Positions 1 through 9,190 of a DNA stretch of 48,138 bases are shown here, one piece after another. The notes under the pieces are model-generated. The model had not been told where the DNA came from, made no database searches, and worked only from the letters and a program-made list of their open reading frames with translations. Source of the DNA: Gammaproteobacteria bacterium (GTDB lineage Bacteria; Pseudomonadota; Gammaproteobacteria; UBA6429; Thiohalophilaceae); assembly GCA_024275115.1 (NCBI GenBank), contig JAJRZT010000058.1, positions 1 to 48,138 on the forward strand. Direction: 5' to 3'. Each line of letters starts with the position of its first letter. Position 1 is the first letter of the stretch. A program made the translations under genes and the position numbers.

Positions 1-84
1 GTCTTTTACTGTAACACCACTAGCGCGTTCAAGTGCCTTCTCAACGGCTTGTATTTTAAATGATTGAGTAAATTTTGTTCTCAT
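1..84 (-). CDS. IS3-type transposase OrfA, N-terminal fragment cut by the window edge
   Basis: Read on the minus strand from an ATG at 84-82, the frame stays open to the window edge and gives 28 residues beginning MRTKFTQSFKIQAVEKALER. This basic, helical opening is typical of the small helix-turn-helix protein (OrfA) of IS3-family elements, which binds the element ends and joins the DDE catalytic domain by frameshifting. A purine-rich ribosome site (GAGGT) lies a few bases upstream. The rest of the gene is outside the window, so intactness cannot be judged. It points away from the flagellar genes and is unlikely to affect them except by proximity. Confidence 0.7.
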   Translation of the reverse strand, partial: MRTKFTQSFKIQAVEKALERASGVTVKD

Positions 85-133
85 TTTTTCTTACCTCTAA
101 CTGATTATTAGAGGCGACAACTATCCTGACACA
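1..133 (-). mobile_element. Terminal part of an IS3-family insertion sequence
   Basis: The transposase start (84) is followed outward by about 45 bases of non-coding DNA ending in CCTGACA at 125-131, read TGTCAGGATAGTTGTCGCC from the other strand. A start codon close to a TGT-type terminus is the usual layout for the left end of an IS3-family element. The exact boundary and any target duplication cannot be fixed without the other end. Confidence 0.55.
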
Positions 134-220
134 GGGGGCTTTCTGGCGCCGTAGGTATACCCTCTCTTTTCAATCTATCTAATGGACTAAAAAAACTAAT
201 AATAGTGTAATGAATCGCGT

Positions 221-403
221 ATGAGAATTGATTATCAATATTTACAAGATATTTCTAAAATTATACTAGATAGTAATTCATCATCATGGACTTCCTTCGA
301 TCTCGTGGGCACTCATGCGCTCACTGCTAACTTATATATTCTAAGCTATGAAGTGAACCCCAATTATCCGAATCGTGTGGCAACCTTTAATGGGTATATT
401 TAA
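221..403 (+). CDS. Short hypothetical protein (60 aa), possibly a truncated gene
   Basis: The 60-residue frame starts MRIDYQYLQDISKIILDS and ends in a short Tyr/Asn-rich tail. The opening vaguely recalls phage or plasmid DUF2513-type proteins, but I do not recognise it with confidence. No convincing ribosome site precedes it. It lies between the insertion-sequence end and the fleS promoter, a place where gene remnants are common. It may be the start of a gene cut off by past rearrangement, or chance. The rest of 134-482 shows nothing else I can name. Confidence 0.25.
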   Translation: MRIDYQYLQDISKIILDSNSSSWTSFDLVGTHALTANLYILSYEVNPNYPNRVATFNGYI

Positions 404-482
404 AATTACAGTAAAAACGACATAAATATGACACTCTAAAATTTTGAAATCGTAAGTCATTGATTTACTTGGTGCTGGTATT

Positions 483-499
483 CAGGCACACTTTTTGCT
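483..499 (+). promoter_or_regulatory. Sigma-54 promoter of fleS
   Basis: The sequence CAGGCACACTTTTTGCT has the -24 GG at 485-486 and the -12 GC at 497-498 with exactly ten bases between them. It differs from the consensus TGGCAC-N5-TTGCT mainly by A for the first T. The predicted start is near 510, about 29 bases before the fleS GTG at 539. In Pseudomonas and Vibrio the fleSR/flrBC operon is a class II operon driven by sigma-54 and FleQ/FlrA, which fits. Confidence 0.75.
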
Positions 500-538
500 C
501 TAACAACTCTACATAATTATGTGTTGTTGGAGCCCATC

Positions 539-1729
539 GTGAAGGCAGAGTCTTTACAAATTAGTAATCCTCATGAATTGCAAGATGCGTTTAAGGCATT
601 TAACGATTTATCGAGTCAATTATCTTCATCTTATTTTGCTTTAGAAGAGCAGGTTGCAACATTAACCGAAGAGCTTGTTGCTACAAAGTCTGAACGTATC
701 AGAGAACTTCAGGAAAAAGAGCAACTGGCAAAGCGTCTGGAGTCTATTTTACAGGCTCTACCTGCCGGTGTGATTGTACTGGATGGCGAGGGTATTATAA
801 AAAGTTATAACGCAATCGCTTTAGAACTTTTAGGTGAGCCATTAGATCAGCAGTCATGGAACAGCGTATCCCAGCGTGTTTTTGATATTAAAAATGCGCA
901 GCATGAAATAGCATTAAAAAATGGTCGCTGGGTGACCTTATCAACTTGCCCGCTGGGCGCAGAGCCGGGTCAAATTATCCTGCTTAACGATGTAACTGAA
1001 CAAAAAGTACTACAAAATAATTTAAGCCAGCAGCAACGTCTTGTTACTATGGGGCAAACTGCTGCATCACTGGCACATCAGATCCGCACACCTCTTTCTT
1101 CCGCCATTCTTTATTCTTCCAATCTTAAACGACAAAACCTGAATGATGACGAGCGTGTCGTTCTCAGTGAAAAGTTAATGGCGCGGCTACGCCATCTGGA
1201 ACATCTAGTGAATGACATGCTGATGTATGCACGGGGTTCAAATTTATCCAACACTGTTTTTTCTCTTGTCGATTTAGTTGCCGAATTAATGCAAACCATT
1301 GAAACCCATATTGATGCATCGCATACCCACTTTGAATGGGAGAACAGGATAGATGGCGATGTCTTCCTGAAAGGGAATCGACAGATGCTAATCAGCTCAC
1401 TCATTAATTTATTTGTTAACGCCATTCAGGCGATGGGTGAAAATGGAATATTGCTACTTAAAACACAGTTGAATGGAAATAATCTGATTTTAGAAATTCA
1501 GGATAACGGTGCAGGTATTAAAGATGAAAATATGAACAATGTATTTGAACCCTTTTTTACAACAAGATCGGATGGCACTGGATTAGGCCTGGCTGTCGTT
1601 CGTGCTGTAATCCATGCACACAGTGGTGAAATATCCGTTGCACAGGTTAAACCGCAGGGAACCGTTTTTAGTATTGAAATACCCCTGTTTGAAGAAAATA
1701 AAAAAATAGAAATGCAACAGAGCGCATAA
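539..1729 (+). CDS. fleS: Flagellar sensor histidine kinase FleS/FlrB
   Basis: Soluble histidine kinase that phosphorylates FleR (next gene) to switch on mid-stage flagellar genes. The GTG at 539 is preferred over an in-frame GTG at 521 because GGAG at 529-532 sits six bases before it; this gives 396 residues. No membrane segment is visible. A coiled coil (about 30-70) leads into a PAS domain (about 72-155). The H-box MGQTAASLAHQIRTPLSS carries the phospho-acceptor His180 in the HQIRTP form usual for FleS/FlrB. The ATPase part has its N box (LINLFVNAIQAM), G1 (DNGAGI) and G2 (GTGLGLAVV). It is 28 bases upstream of fleR and certainly co-transcribed. The lack of membrane segments implies a cytoplasmic cue, in this family probably assembly state rather than an external ligand. 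Confidence 0.93.
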   Translation: MKAESLQISNPHELQDAFKAFNDLSSQLSSSYFALEEQVATLTEELVATKSERIRELQEKEQLAKRLESILQALPAGVIVLDGEGIIKSYNAIALELLGEPLDQQSWNSVSQRVFDIKNAQHEIALKNGRWVTLSTCPLGAEPGQIILLNDVTEQKVLQNNLSQQQRLVTMGQTAASLAHQIRTPLSSAILYSSNLKRQNLNDDERVVLSEKLMARLRHLEHLVNDMLMYARGSNLSNTVFSLVDLVAELMQTIETHIDASHTHFEWENRIDGDVFLKGNRQMLISSLINLFVNAIQAMGENGILLLKTQLNGNNLILEIQDNGAGIKDENMNNVFEPFFTTRSDGTGLGLAVVRAVIHAHSGEISVAQVKPQGTVFSIEIPLFEENKKIEMQQSA

Positions 1730-1757
1730 CTAAATTTTAAGGTTAAAGGTAAAAGTA

Positions 1758-3242
1758 ATGAATAGAGCAACGGTATTAGTCGTCGAAGATGATATTTCCT
1801 TAAATGAAGCACTCAGTGATACATTGAAATGTGCCGGCTACAATGTGGGTTCGGTTAATGATGGTCGTGAAGCCTTACGCTATCTGGATAAGCAGGATGT
1901 TGATTTGGTGATCAGTGATATTCATATGCCTAATATGGAAGGAACCAATTTACTGGAAAAAATAAAAAAGGATAAACCAGATTTACCCGTTATGTTAATG
2001 ACGGCCTATGGCACGATTGAACAGGCCGTTTCGACCATTCGTAATGGTGCAGTGGACTATCTGGTTAAACCTTTTGAAGCGGAAGTGCTGGTGAATATGG
2101 TTGAACGCTATGTTGGCTATGCGGATATTAATGAAGATGACATTATAGCTGTTGATGAAAACAGCAAAACGATGTTTGAAATTGCAAAACGGGTTGCGCC
2201 TAATGATGCAACGGTGATGATAACCGGTGACAGCGGTACCGGTAAAGAAGTGGTTGCGCAGTATATTCATAAACAATCTAACCGAGCAGATCATCCCTTT
2301 ATTGCGATTAACTGCGCCGCCATCCCTGAGAATATGCTTGAAGCAACCTTGTTTGGCTATGAAAAAGGTGCTTACACCGGAGCCTATAAATCCAGCCCCG
2401 GTAAGTTTGAACAGGCACAGGGTGGCACATTATTGCTGGATGAAATATCTGAAATGGATTTGGGTTTACAAGCGAAATTATTGCGCGTATTACAGGAACG
2501 CGAAGTTGAACGTCTGGGCGGCAATAAAATTATTGATTTAGATGTACGTGTATTAGCAACATCAAACCGTAATATGCTGGATGAAGTAAAGAAAGGCCGT
2601 TTCCGTGAAGATCTGTACTACCGGCTCAATGTTTTTCCTCTGCACATTCATTCATTATCTAATCGTTGTAACGATATTATACCTTTAGCCGAGCATATCA
2701 TGATAAATAATGCTCGCTCAATGGGAATAGCAATACCTGTATTAACCCTAAAAGCACGCAACAAACTGGAAGCCTATCCGTGGCCGGGTAATGTACGCGA
2801 ACTGGATAATGTAATACAGCGTGCCATGATCTTGCATAAAAATGAAAAAATCACAGATGAAGATATATATTTTCCCCTGGATACACAAACCTCTTCCTTT
2901 TCGACTGCCAGCGCCAATAGCAATGTATTTAATTCAGGTGAAGTGCGAAAGCCAGTGTCTGACAAGGTATCTGCTGCAGAGATAGGAATAACTGACGTCA
3001 ATACTACTGAGAAAAGCGCCTTTAGTTCTGGTAGTGACAAGCTGGCACAGGATATGGATTCATTGAACGGGGGGTTGCGGCATCATGAATGGGACTTAAT
3101 TCTGCAAGCTATTAAGGACACAAAAGGCAGTCGTAAGGATACAGCCGAAAAGTTGGGGATCAGTCAGCGTACGTTGCGTTACAAACTTGCAAAAATGCGT
3201 AAAGACGGGGTTGAAGTTCCCGGAGTTCAGAGTCTGGCTTAG
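1758..3242 (+). CDS. fleR: Sigma-54 dependent flagellar response regulator FleR/FlrC
   Basis: NtrC-type activator (494 aa) phosphorylated by FleS; it drives sigma-54 promoters of hook, basal-body and filament genes. Receiver domain at 1-120 with acidic pocket VVEDD and phospho-Asp54 (VISDIHMPN). AAA+ domain at about 135-370 with Walker A GDSGTGKE (157-164), the sigma-54 contact loop as GAYTGA (204-209) rather than the usual GAFTGA, Walker B GGTLLLDEIS and an arginine-rich sensor region. A linker of about 70 residues rich in Ser/Ala leads to a Fis-type helix-turn-helix at the C-terminus (DTAEKLGISQRTLRYKLAKM). ATG at 1758 follows a weak AAGG site. The sigma-54 promoters before fliJ (8639) and fliK (9191) are plausible targets. 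Confidence 0.95.
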   Translation: MNRATVLVVEDDISLNEALSDTLKCAGYNVGSVNDGREALRYLDKQDVDLVISDIHMPNMEGTNLLEKIKKDKPDLPVMLMTAYGTIEQAVSTIRNGAVDYLVKPFEAEVLVNMVERYVGYADINEDDIIAVDENSKTMFEIAKRVAPNDATVMITGDSGTGKEVVAQYIHKQSNRADHPFIAINCAAIPENMLEATLFGYEKGAYTGAYKSSPGKFEQAQGGTLLLDEISEMDLGLQAKLLRVLQEREVERLGGNKIIDLDVRVLATSNRNMLDEVKKGRFREDLYYRLNVFPLHIHSLSNRCNDIIPLAEHIMINNARSMGIAIPVLTLKARNKLEAYPWPGNVRELDNVIQRAMILHKNEKITDEDIYFPLDTQTSSFSTASANSNVFNSGEVRKPVSDKVSAAEIGITDVNTTEKSAFSSGSDKLAQDMDSLNGGLRHHEWDLILQAIKDTKGSRKDTAEKLGISQRTLRYKLAKMRKDGVEVPGVQSLA

Positions 3243-3289
3243 TAATAAGCATATTTATACCTTTAACCCGTTATTAAAAGAGAAAAATA

Positions 3290-3649
3290 ATGAGTAACAA
3301 TACAATCGGTGTCAATGATTTGCTGGCTCAAATGCGAGCCATGTCTGAGCAAACTAAAGGGCTGCAAAATTCATTTACAAAACCGGAACTCAACGCGGTT
3401 TCGACAGAAAATAAAACAGACACGCAGAATTCATTTTCAACATTATTAAAAAGTTCAATTAACAAAGTTAATGATATACAGGCACAAACCAATAAATTGC
3501 AGGAGGCTTTTCAAAAAGGAGACCCAGATGTGCCGATTGCAGAGGTGATGATGGCGATGCAAAAATCGAGTGTTTCATTTCAGGCTATGTTGCAGGTAAG
3601 AAACAAGATAGTGAAGGCTTATCAGGAAATTATGAATATGCCGGTTTAA
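3290..3649 (+). CDS. fliE: Flagellar hook-basal body protein FliE
   Basis: Small rod-junction protein (119 aa) joining the MS ring to the proximal rod and exported early by the flagellar type III system. The C-terminal half carries the family signature: NDIQAQTNKLQEAFQKGDPD, then PIAEVMMAMQKSSVSFQAMLQVRNKIVKAYQEI (split here across two conserved helices) and the final NMPV. The N-terminal 50 residues are polar and variable, as usual. AGAG lies upstream of the ATG. It stands 47 bases after fleR and 23 bases before fliF with no promoter that I can see, so it is probably read from the fleS promoter. Confidence 0.93.
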   Translation: MSNNTIGVNDLLAQMRAMSEQTKGLQNSFTKPELNAVSTENKTDTQNSFSTLLKSSINKVNDIQAQTNKLQEAFQKGDPDVPIAEVMMAMQKSSVSFQAMLQVRNKIVKAYQEIMNMPV

Positions 3650-3672
3650 TCGAATTTTTATAGAGAGATAAT

Positions 3673-5292
3673 ATGGATTTAACTAAAACAGATAATTTAA
3701 ACAGCTCCTTTTCCGGCATGTCCGCGCTGCCGGTTGTACGGCAAATTGGTTTGCTGGTGGGGCTAGCTGCCAGTATTGCCATTGGCATTGCAATTGTATT
3801 TTGGGCACAGGGCCCATCCTATAGCGTGCTATTTTCCAGCATTAGTGCAAAAGACAGTAACGAAGTCGTGCAGGTTCTTCAGCGTATTGGTGTTAAATAT
3901 AAACTTGATTTAGCCAGTGGTACGATACTGGTTGATAATGAAAGTGTGCAACAGGCAAGGATAGAACTTGCGGCCGAAGGCTATCCAAAATCTTCCGGAA
4001 TTGGTTTTGAATTATTGCAAAAAGATGAGAGCATCGGTACCAGTACTTTTTTACAAAACGCAAGGTATCATCGTGCAAAGGAAGAAGAACTTTCCCGTAC
4101 AATTAATACCATTTCTGCGGTTAAAAATAGCCGGGTTCATTTAGCTTTACCAAAAGATACGGTTTTTATTCGAGACCAGAAAAAGGCACGTGCATCGGTT
4201 ATGTTGGAATTGGCATCCGGGCATAGCCTGCCTAAACGGCATATTGTTGCGATAACACATTTAGTTGCCTCCAGCATTTCTAATTTATCCATTGATGATG
4301 TGACGGTTGTTGATTCGAGTGGTAATCTGCTAACCAATAACAGTGAGCTGGATGATCTCAATATTACTGAAACGCAGTTTGCATACACACACAAGCTGGA
4401 ACAGTATTACATACAACGGGTTGAAAATATTTTAGCGCCGATTGTTGGTAAAAATAAAGTGCGGGCGCAGGTAGTAGCCGATATTGATTTTACCCGGTCA
4501 GAGAGTACCTCCGAGTCTTTTATACCAGACCCTGCTGCAGTACGCAGTGAACAACGTTTTGAAGAACAATCGGTTGGCAGTAATGCCAATGCCGGTATTC
4601 CCGGCGCATTATCAAACGAACCACCGGCAGCCGGGGTTGCGCCCGAGCAAGCAGGGCAGCAGAATGCACAGGAAAACACCCAGCCGCCAAGTAAAAATCA
4701 GCGGCGTTCAACGCTTAATTATGAACTTGATCGCACCATTAACCATACAAGAAAATCACCGACAACATTACGGCGAATTTCGGTTGCAGTTGTTATTGAC
4801 GATAAGGTATCGGTTGATAAAGAAGGTGAAACAGTACGAACAAAATACACCGAAGCGGAGCTAACCCAGATAACACAGCTTGTACGTGAAGCGGTTGGGT
4901 TTAGCAATTTGCGTGGTGACAGTGTCAATGTGGTAAATACAGGTTTTGTTAGCGCATCGGAACTGGAAACCTTGCCTGAGATTCCTCTCTGGGAGCAGAG
5001 TTGGTTCTGGAACATAGTGAAACAAAGCCTTGCTGGTTTAGCTGTATTGTTTCTTATTTTTGGTGTACTTAAGCCAACCATTCGAAGCCTGGCAAATTAT
5101 CATCCTGTTTCTGAATCAGAAGAGGAAGACTTAAGTGAAGATCAGTTAACATTAACCGGGCCTGAAGGTACCGCATTATTGGATAAGTTGCCGGTTTATG
5201 AAAATGATCTGGTCGCAGCAAAAACACTCGCATCACAGGAACCAAAACGTGTTGCCCAGGTAGTTAAAGACTGGATATCAGATGAAAAATAA
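3673..5292 (+). CDS. fliF: Flagellar MS-ring protein FliF
   Basis: Inner-membrane protein (539 aa) that forms the MS ring, the base of the flagellar motor and export gate. Membrane segment one is at about 25-45 (LLVGLAASIAIGIAIVFWA). Two ring-building YscJ-like domains follow, including YSVLFSSISAKDSNEVVQVL and the motif GIGFELLQKDESIGTS. The periplasmic domain contains a low-complexity loop (about 295-340, Ala/Pro/Gln rich). Membrane segment two is at about 445-463 (LAGLAVLFLIFGVL). The C-terminal helix (PKRVAQVVKDWISDEK) is the FliG-binding tail. Length is normal for the family. A GAGAG ribosome site precedes the ATG. It is followed by fliG after 26 bases. Confidence 0.96.
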   Translation: MDLTKTDNLNSSFSGMSALPVVRQIGLLVGLAASIAIGIAIVFWAQGPSYSVLFSSISAKDSNEVVQVLQRIGVKYKLDLASGTILVDNESVQQARIELAAEGYPKSSGIGFELLQKDESIGTSTFLQNARYHRAKEEELSRTINTISAVKNSRVHLALPKDTVFIRDQKKARASVMLELASGHSLPKRHIVAITHLVASSISNLSIDDVTVVDSSGNLLTNNSELDDLNITETQFAYTHKLEQYYIQRVENILAPIVGKNKVRAQVVADIDFTRSESTSESFIPDPAAVRSEQRFEEQSVGSNANAGIPGALSNEPPAAGVAPEQAGQQNAQENTQPPSKNQRRSTLNYELDRTINHTRKSPTTLRRISVAVVIDDKVSVDKEGETVRTKYTEAELTQITQLVREAVGFSNLRGDSVNVVNTGFVSASELETLPEIPLWEQSWFWNIVKQSLAGLAVLFLIFGVLKPTIRSLANYHPVSESEEEDLSEDQLTLTGPEGTALLDKLPVYENDLVAAKTLASQEPKRVAQVVKDWISDEK

Positions 5293-5318
5293 TAATTGTA
5301 AAAATAAGTTATAAATAA

Positions 5319-6329
5319 ATGGCCGAAGCAAAAAAAATAAATGGTGTAGAGCGTGCAGCCGTTTTTCTTCTTACTCTGGGAGAAGAAGATGCAGCAGAAG
5401 TACTCAAGCATATGTCACCTAAAGAGGTGCAAAAAATTGGTGAAGCAATGGCATCGATTGATGGCATTGATAAGAATACGGTCAGTGATGTATTGTCCAG
5501 CTTTGTTGATAAAGTCGAAGCGCATACTGCATTAGGCGTTGGAAACGAAGATTATCTGCGTAATGTTCTGGAATCGGCACTGGGTAAAGACAATGCTGGC
5601 AATATTCTTGACAGGATTCTATTGGGTAGAAAATCCAAAGGCATTGAAACCCTTAAATGGATGGAGCCGCGTGCTATTGCCGACATTATCCGGCTAGAAC
5701 ACCCACAGATTATCGCCATTGTTTTATCTTATCTGGAACCTGATCAGGCAGCCGAAATTCTTTCTGCCATTCCGGAAAATATGCGGGTTGATGCATTAAT
5801 GCGCATAGCCTTATTAGATGGGATTCAGCCAAAGGCAATGAATGAACTCGATGAAGTGCTTGAAAGACAATTCTCTGGTAACGCCGACAGCATTAAATCT
5901 TCGGGCGTGGGTGGTTTAAAAACAGCAGCGAATATCCTTAACTTTATGGACAGCTCGGTTGAAAGCACAATTATGGAAGGGGTGCGTGAAAATGATGCCG
6001 AGATGGGTGATGGCATACAGGAACTGATGTTTGTCTTTGATAACCTGATTGATGTGGATGACCGTGGTATCCAGTCACTGTTACGTGAGATTTCGTCAGA
6101 GAACCTCATTGTTGCACTCAAAGGTGCTGACGAGGAAATTAAAGAAAAAATATTCAAGAATATGTCAAAACGTGCCGGTGAAATGTTACGTGATGATCTG
6201 GAATCGAAAGGGCCTGTACGCCTGAGTGATGTTGAAACTGCACAGAAAGAAATTCTGGCAATCGCACGGCGCATGTCAGACGCCGGTGAAATATCATTAG
6301 GCGGCAGTGGTGGAGATGAATTTGTCTAA
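5319..6329 (+). CDS. fliG: Flagellar motor switch protein FliG
   Basis: Rotor protein (336 aa) that couples stator force to rotation and, with FliM/FliN, changes direction when CheY-P binds. The N-terminal domain (VERAAVFLLTLGEEDAAEVL) attaches to FliF. The middle domain contains the EHPQ motif (RLEHPQIIAIVLSYL). The C-terminal torque helix (about 275-320) has the expected alternating charged residues (FDNLIDVDDRGIQSLLREIS, then LKGADEEIKEKIFKNMSKRA). Its last bases overlap the fliH start, indicating translational coupling. No strong ribosome site is seen upstream of the ATG, so coupling to fliF may matter here too. Confidence 0.96.
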   Translation: MAEAKKINGVERAAVFLLTLGEEDAAEVLKHMSPKEVQKIGEAMASIDGIDKNTVSDVLSSFVDKVEAHTALGVGNEDYLRNVLESALGKDNAGNILDRILLGRKSKGIETLKWMEPRAIADIIRLEHPQIIAIVLSYLEPDQAAEILSAIPENMRVDALMRIALLDGIQPKAMNELDEVLERQFSGNADSIKSSGVGGLKTAANILNFMDSSVESTIMEGVRENDAEMGDGIQELMFVFDNLIDVDDRGIQSLLREISSENLIVALKGADEEIKEKIFKNMSKRAGEMLRDDLESKGPVRLSDVETAQKEILAIARRMSDAGEISLGGSGGDEFV

Positions 6330-7080
6330 TACCATTATTACATCTAAAGTGATTACTCCGGGAACGGATGATGGCTATGAGAAGTGGACATTACCGAATG
6401 TTTCCGATGCATCTTTGCAATTACCGACCGCACAGGAAATAGAACGTATTGAAACTGCTGCTTATAATGAAGGGTTAAAGTCGGGCTATGACGCCGGTTT
6501 TAAAAAAGGGCTGGCGGAATCACAACAGGAAGTGAGCCAACGCTGTGAAAATTTAGATAATATCCTGAACTTTTTGAATCGTCCGCTGGATGATCTGGAT
6601 GAAAAAGTCACCGATCAGTTATTTCATTTAGCCATGACAGTCACCGGACAACTTATTCGCCGGGAATTACATACTGACCCCGGTCAGATTGTTGCTGTGG
6701 TGCGTGAAGCAATGGCATCACTGCCGATTGCTGAACGAAAAGTGAATATTTATTTGCACCCGGAAGATGCCAATATTGTGCGCGACACACTTTCATTACA
6801 CCATGACAGTGAATCTCAACCCTGGCGAATCATTGAAGATCCGCTGTTGTCGCGTGGCGGTTGCCGTTTGCAGGCGGGTCAGTCTTATATTGATGCCAGT
6901 GTAGAAAAACGCCTTAATCGTATTATTGCCATACTGCTTGGCGGAGAAAGAAATACAGATCTAAATGTGTATACCGACACATCTTTGGATGCAGACAACA
7001 GCATAGAGGAAATAATTAGTGACGATAGCAACCCTGTAGATTCAGCCCCTGCGGTTGATGATGAACCGCACAATGACTAG
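6316..7080 (+). CDS. fliH: Flagellar assembly protein FliH (FliI regulator)
   Basis: Peripheral stalk protein of the flagellar export ATPase (254 aa from ATG 6316). It binds FliI and links it to the C ring. The mid region shows the glycine-spaced segment expected of FliH ([20 protein letters not shown]), then the conserved C-terminal domain with [20 protein letters not shown] and ending [19 protein letters not shown] at 6307 is an alternative start with an AGG six bases upstream; both overlap the end of fliG. The last 45 residues are an acidic tail with no domain. The stop codon overlaps the fliI start region. Confidence 0.9.
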   Translation: MNLSNTIITSKVITPGTDDGYEKWTLPNVSDASLQLPTAQEIERIETAAYNEGLKSGYDAGFKKGLAESQQEVSQRCENLDNILNFLNRPLDDLDEKVTDQLFHLAMTVTGQLIRRELHTDPGQIVAVVREAMASLPIAERKVNIYLHPEDANIVRDTLSLHHDSESQPWRIIEDPLLSRGGCRLQAGQSYIDASVEKRLNRIIAILLGGERNTDLNVYTDTSLDADNSIEEIISDDSNPVDSAPAVDDEPHND

Positions 7081-8515
7081 CCAGAAAAGCGCCCATGATG
7101 TTATTGCCAACCGGCAAACTAAATGGCTAAAAAAATTATCAGAATATCAGGCCAGAATGCCAACCACATCTTCAATGCTGGTTGAAGGCAAGGTTACTCG
7201 TATGGTGGGAATGACACTAGAGGCTTTGGGTTGCCAGGCTGCCGTTGGAGTACGCTGTGAAATTGAAAACCAGAATGGTGAATCGATTGAAGCGGAAGTG
7301 GTTGGCTTTAATGGAGACCGTCTTTATTTGATGCCAACAGGCAGTATTCAAGGTATTCAACCGAATGCCCGTGTTATTCCATCGAATAATATTTATGAAG
7401 TGCCGGTGGGGAATAGTTTACTTGGTCGGGTACTTGACGGAACAGGGCGGCCACTGGATAACAAAGGCCCTTTAAATACCACTGAAACTATCGCATTAAA
7501 TGGTAAACCCATCAACCCTCTGGATCGTGCACCAATAACAGAACCACTGGATGTAGGTGTACGCGCAATCAACGCATTGCTCAGTGTTGGCCGAGGGCAA
7601 CGGCTGGGGTTATTTGCAGGCAGTGGTGTGGGCAAGAGTGTATTACTTGGTATGATGACGCGCTATACAACGGCCGATGTGATTGTAGTGGGATTAATTG
7701 GTGAACGGGGTCGGGAAGTAAAAGATTTTATTAATAAAATTTTAGGTGAACAAGGTATGGCACGTGCCGTGGTGGTTGCTGTGCCCGCAGATCAAACACC
7801 GGTTATGCGTTTGCACGGTGCTTTTATGGCAACCAGTATTGCCGAATATTTTCGTGACCAGGGCAAGAATGTTTTATTGCTAATGGATTCGCTAACCCGC
7901 TTTGCTCAGGCACAACGGGAAATTGCGCTGGCCATTGGTGAGCCACCAGCAACCAAAGGCTACCCACCTTCGGTTTTTGGTAAATTACCGCAACTGGTTG
8001 AACGTGCAGGTAATGCAACAAAAGGCAATGGCTCCATTACTGCTTTTTATACGGTATTAACTGAAGGCGATGACCAGATGGATCCAATTGCTGATGCCAG
8101 CCGAGCCATTCTTGATGGTCATATTGTTTTATCCCGTTCCCTTGCCGAGTCCGGGCATTTCCCTGCGGTGGATGTCGAAGCCTCTATTAGCCGGGTAATG
8201 GTTGATATTATCGATAAAGAACATTTAAAAACTGTACAGAAATTCAAGCATATTTATTCAACTTACAAAAAGAATGAAGACTTGATAACCATTGGCGCTT
8301 ATACACAGGGGTCTGACACACGGGTCGACCAGTCGATTGTATTGCAACCGCATTTTATGGCGTTCTTAAAACAGGATATGCATGAACCGGCAACCTATAA
8401 ACAAAGTTTTCAGGAGTTAGAAACTTTATTTGAACAGGTGCAGGAAACAGAGCAGGCATTGCAAGCGGTTGATCCATTTGCACCTATGCCAGATGCAGAA
8501 GTGTTGCCGCAATAA
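7073..8515 (+). CDS. fliI: Flagellum-specific export ATPase FliI
   Basis: F1-beta-like ATPase of the flagellar type III export apparatus; a hexamer unfolds and feeds substrates into the gate. About 480 aa from the ATG at 7073, which overlaps the fliH stop (ATGACTAG); upstream in-frame starts at 7055 (TTG), 7058 and 7061 are possible and would add up to six residues. Walker A is [15 protein letters not shown]; the ATPase core has [12 protein letters not shown], Walker [19 protein letters not shown] and the family motif [19 protein letters not shown]-terminal helical domain is complete. Last gene of the fleS-fliI operon before a 178-base gap. Confidence 0.96.
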   Translation: MTSQKSAHDVIANRQTKWLKKLSEYQARMPTTSSMLVEGKVTRMVGMTLEALGCQAAVGVRCEIENQNGESIEAEVVGFNGDRLYLMPTGSIQGIQPNARVIPSNNIYEVPVGNSLLGRVLDGTGRPLDNKGPLNTTETIALNGKPINPLDRAPITEPLDVGVRAINALLSVGRGQRLGLFAGSGVGKSVLLGMMTRYTTADVIVVGLIGERGREVKDFINKILGEQGMARAVVVAVPADQTPVMRLHGAFMATSIAEYFRDQGKNVLLLMDSLTRFAQAQREIALAIGEPPATKGYPPSVFGKLPQLVERAGNATKGNGSITAFYTVLTEGDDQMDPIADASRAILDGHIVLSRSLAESGHFPAVDVEASISRVMVDIIDKEHLKTVQKFKHIYSTYKKNEDLITIGAYTQGSDTRVDQSIVLQPHFMAFLKQDMHEPATYKQSFQELETLFEQVQETEQALQAVDPFAPMPDAEVLPQ

Positions 8516-8638
8516 GTCACAGAAGCCACAATAATATTTATTGCAATAACTGGAAAAAAAAATACCCTGTAGATTCTTAACTTTGGTAAGAAAGAAATTC
8601 GATTTAAAATACAGTAATTTTTTTATTGCAGTTAATAG

Positions 8639-8654
8639 TGGCGTAAAATTTGCT
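8639..8654 (+). promoter_or_regulatory. Sigma-54 promoter of fliJ
   Basis: TGGCGTAAAATTTGCT, with -24 GG at 8640-8641 and -12 GC at 8652-8653 and ten bases between. The -12 box (TTTGCT) matches consensus and the -24 box differs at two bases. Predicted start is near 8665, 29 bases before the fliJ ATG. It lies in the 178-base gap (8516-8693) that otherwise holds only AT-rich sequence with no clear terminator. Confidence 0.65.
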
Positions 8655-8693
8655 ACTATTCATAATAAGAAATGTTTTCAAAGAGTGTATTAA

Positions 8694-9137
8694 ATGAAAA
8701 AATCGCAACGCTTTTCAACTTTGGCCGATTTGGCAAAAAGTAAAGAGCAGGCTGCGGCCATAGCGTTAGGTACATCAAACCGGATCTATTCCGAGAATAT
8801 GGAGAAACTGCAATCGTTAAAAAATTATCGTGAAGAATACTTAAAGCGCTTTGCAGAAAATGGTCAGCAGGGTATGGGTGTTGTTGCTATGCAAACCTAC
8901 AAAGATTTTATCAATGGCCTGGATAAGGCAATCCAGGATCAGAAAGTAAAAATAGTTGAAGCTGAACAGCAGTGCCAGGCATCAAGAAAAATATGGCAGC
9001 ATGTGCACACTAAAACTAAAATTATGGATACCACGGTAAGTCGATTTAAACAACAAGAGCGTTACCATGAGGAACGTCGAGAACAAAAAGAAATGGACGA
9101 CCGGCCACTTCGGCATAAAATGGACAGTGATCATTAA
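8694..9137 (+). CDS. fliJ: Flagellar export chaperone FliJ
   Basis: Coiled-coil stalk subunit (147 aa) of the export ATPase and escort for rod/hook chaperones. The sequence is almost wholly helical and highly charged, with no domain break: SQRFSTLADLAKSKEQAAAI at the start, an RFxEN-type turn, and a C-terminal basic-acidic helix (RFKQQERYHEERREQKEMDD). Length matches the family (about 145-150). FliJ sequences diverge widely, so position after fliI is part of the argument. Unlike most gammaproteobacteria it is not tightly packed behind fliI but has its own sigma-54 promoter. Confidence 0.85.
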   Translation: MKKSQRFSTLADLAKSKEQAAAIALGTSNRIYSENMEKLQSLKNYREEYLKRFAENGQQGMGVVAMQTYKDFINGLDKAIQDQKVKIVEAEQQCQASRKIWQHVHTKTKIMDTTVSRFKQQERYHEERREQKEMDDRPLRHKMDSDH

Positions 9138-9190
9138 TTCGGTATATTCAGTACCTTACCTTTATACAAAATCTTTATTCCAAATTGTAG

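Noticed and set aside
3045-3062. Sigma-54-like TGGCAC inside the fleR 3' end, possibly for fliE
   Set aside because: The base pair at the -12 position is GG rather than GC and no TTGC follows.
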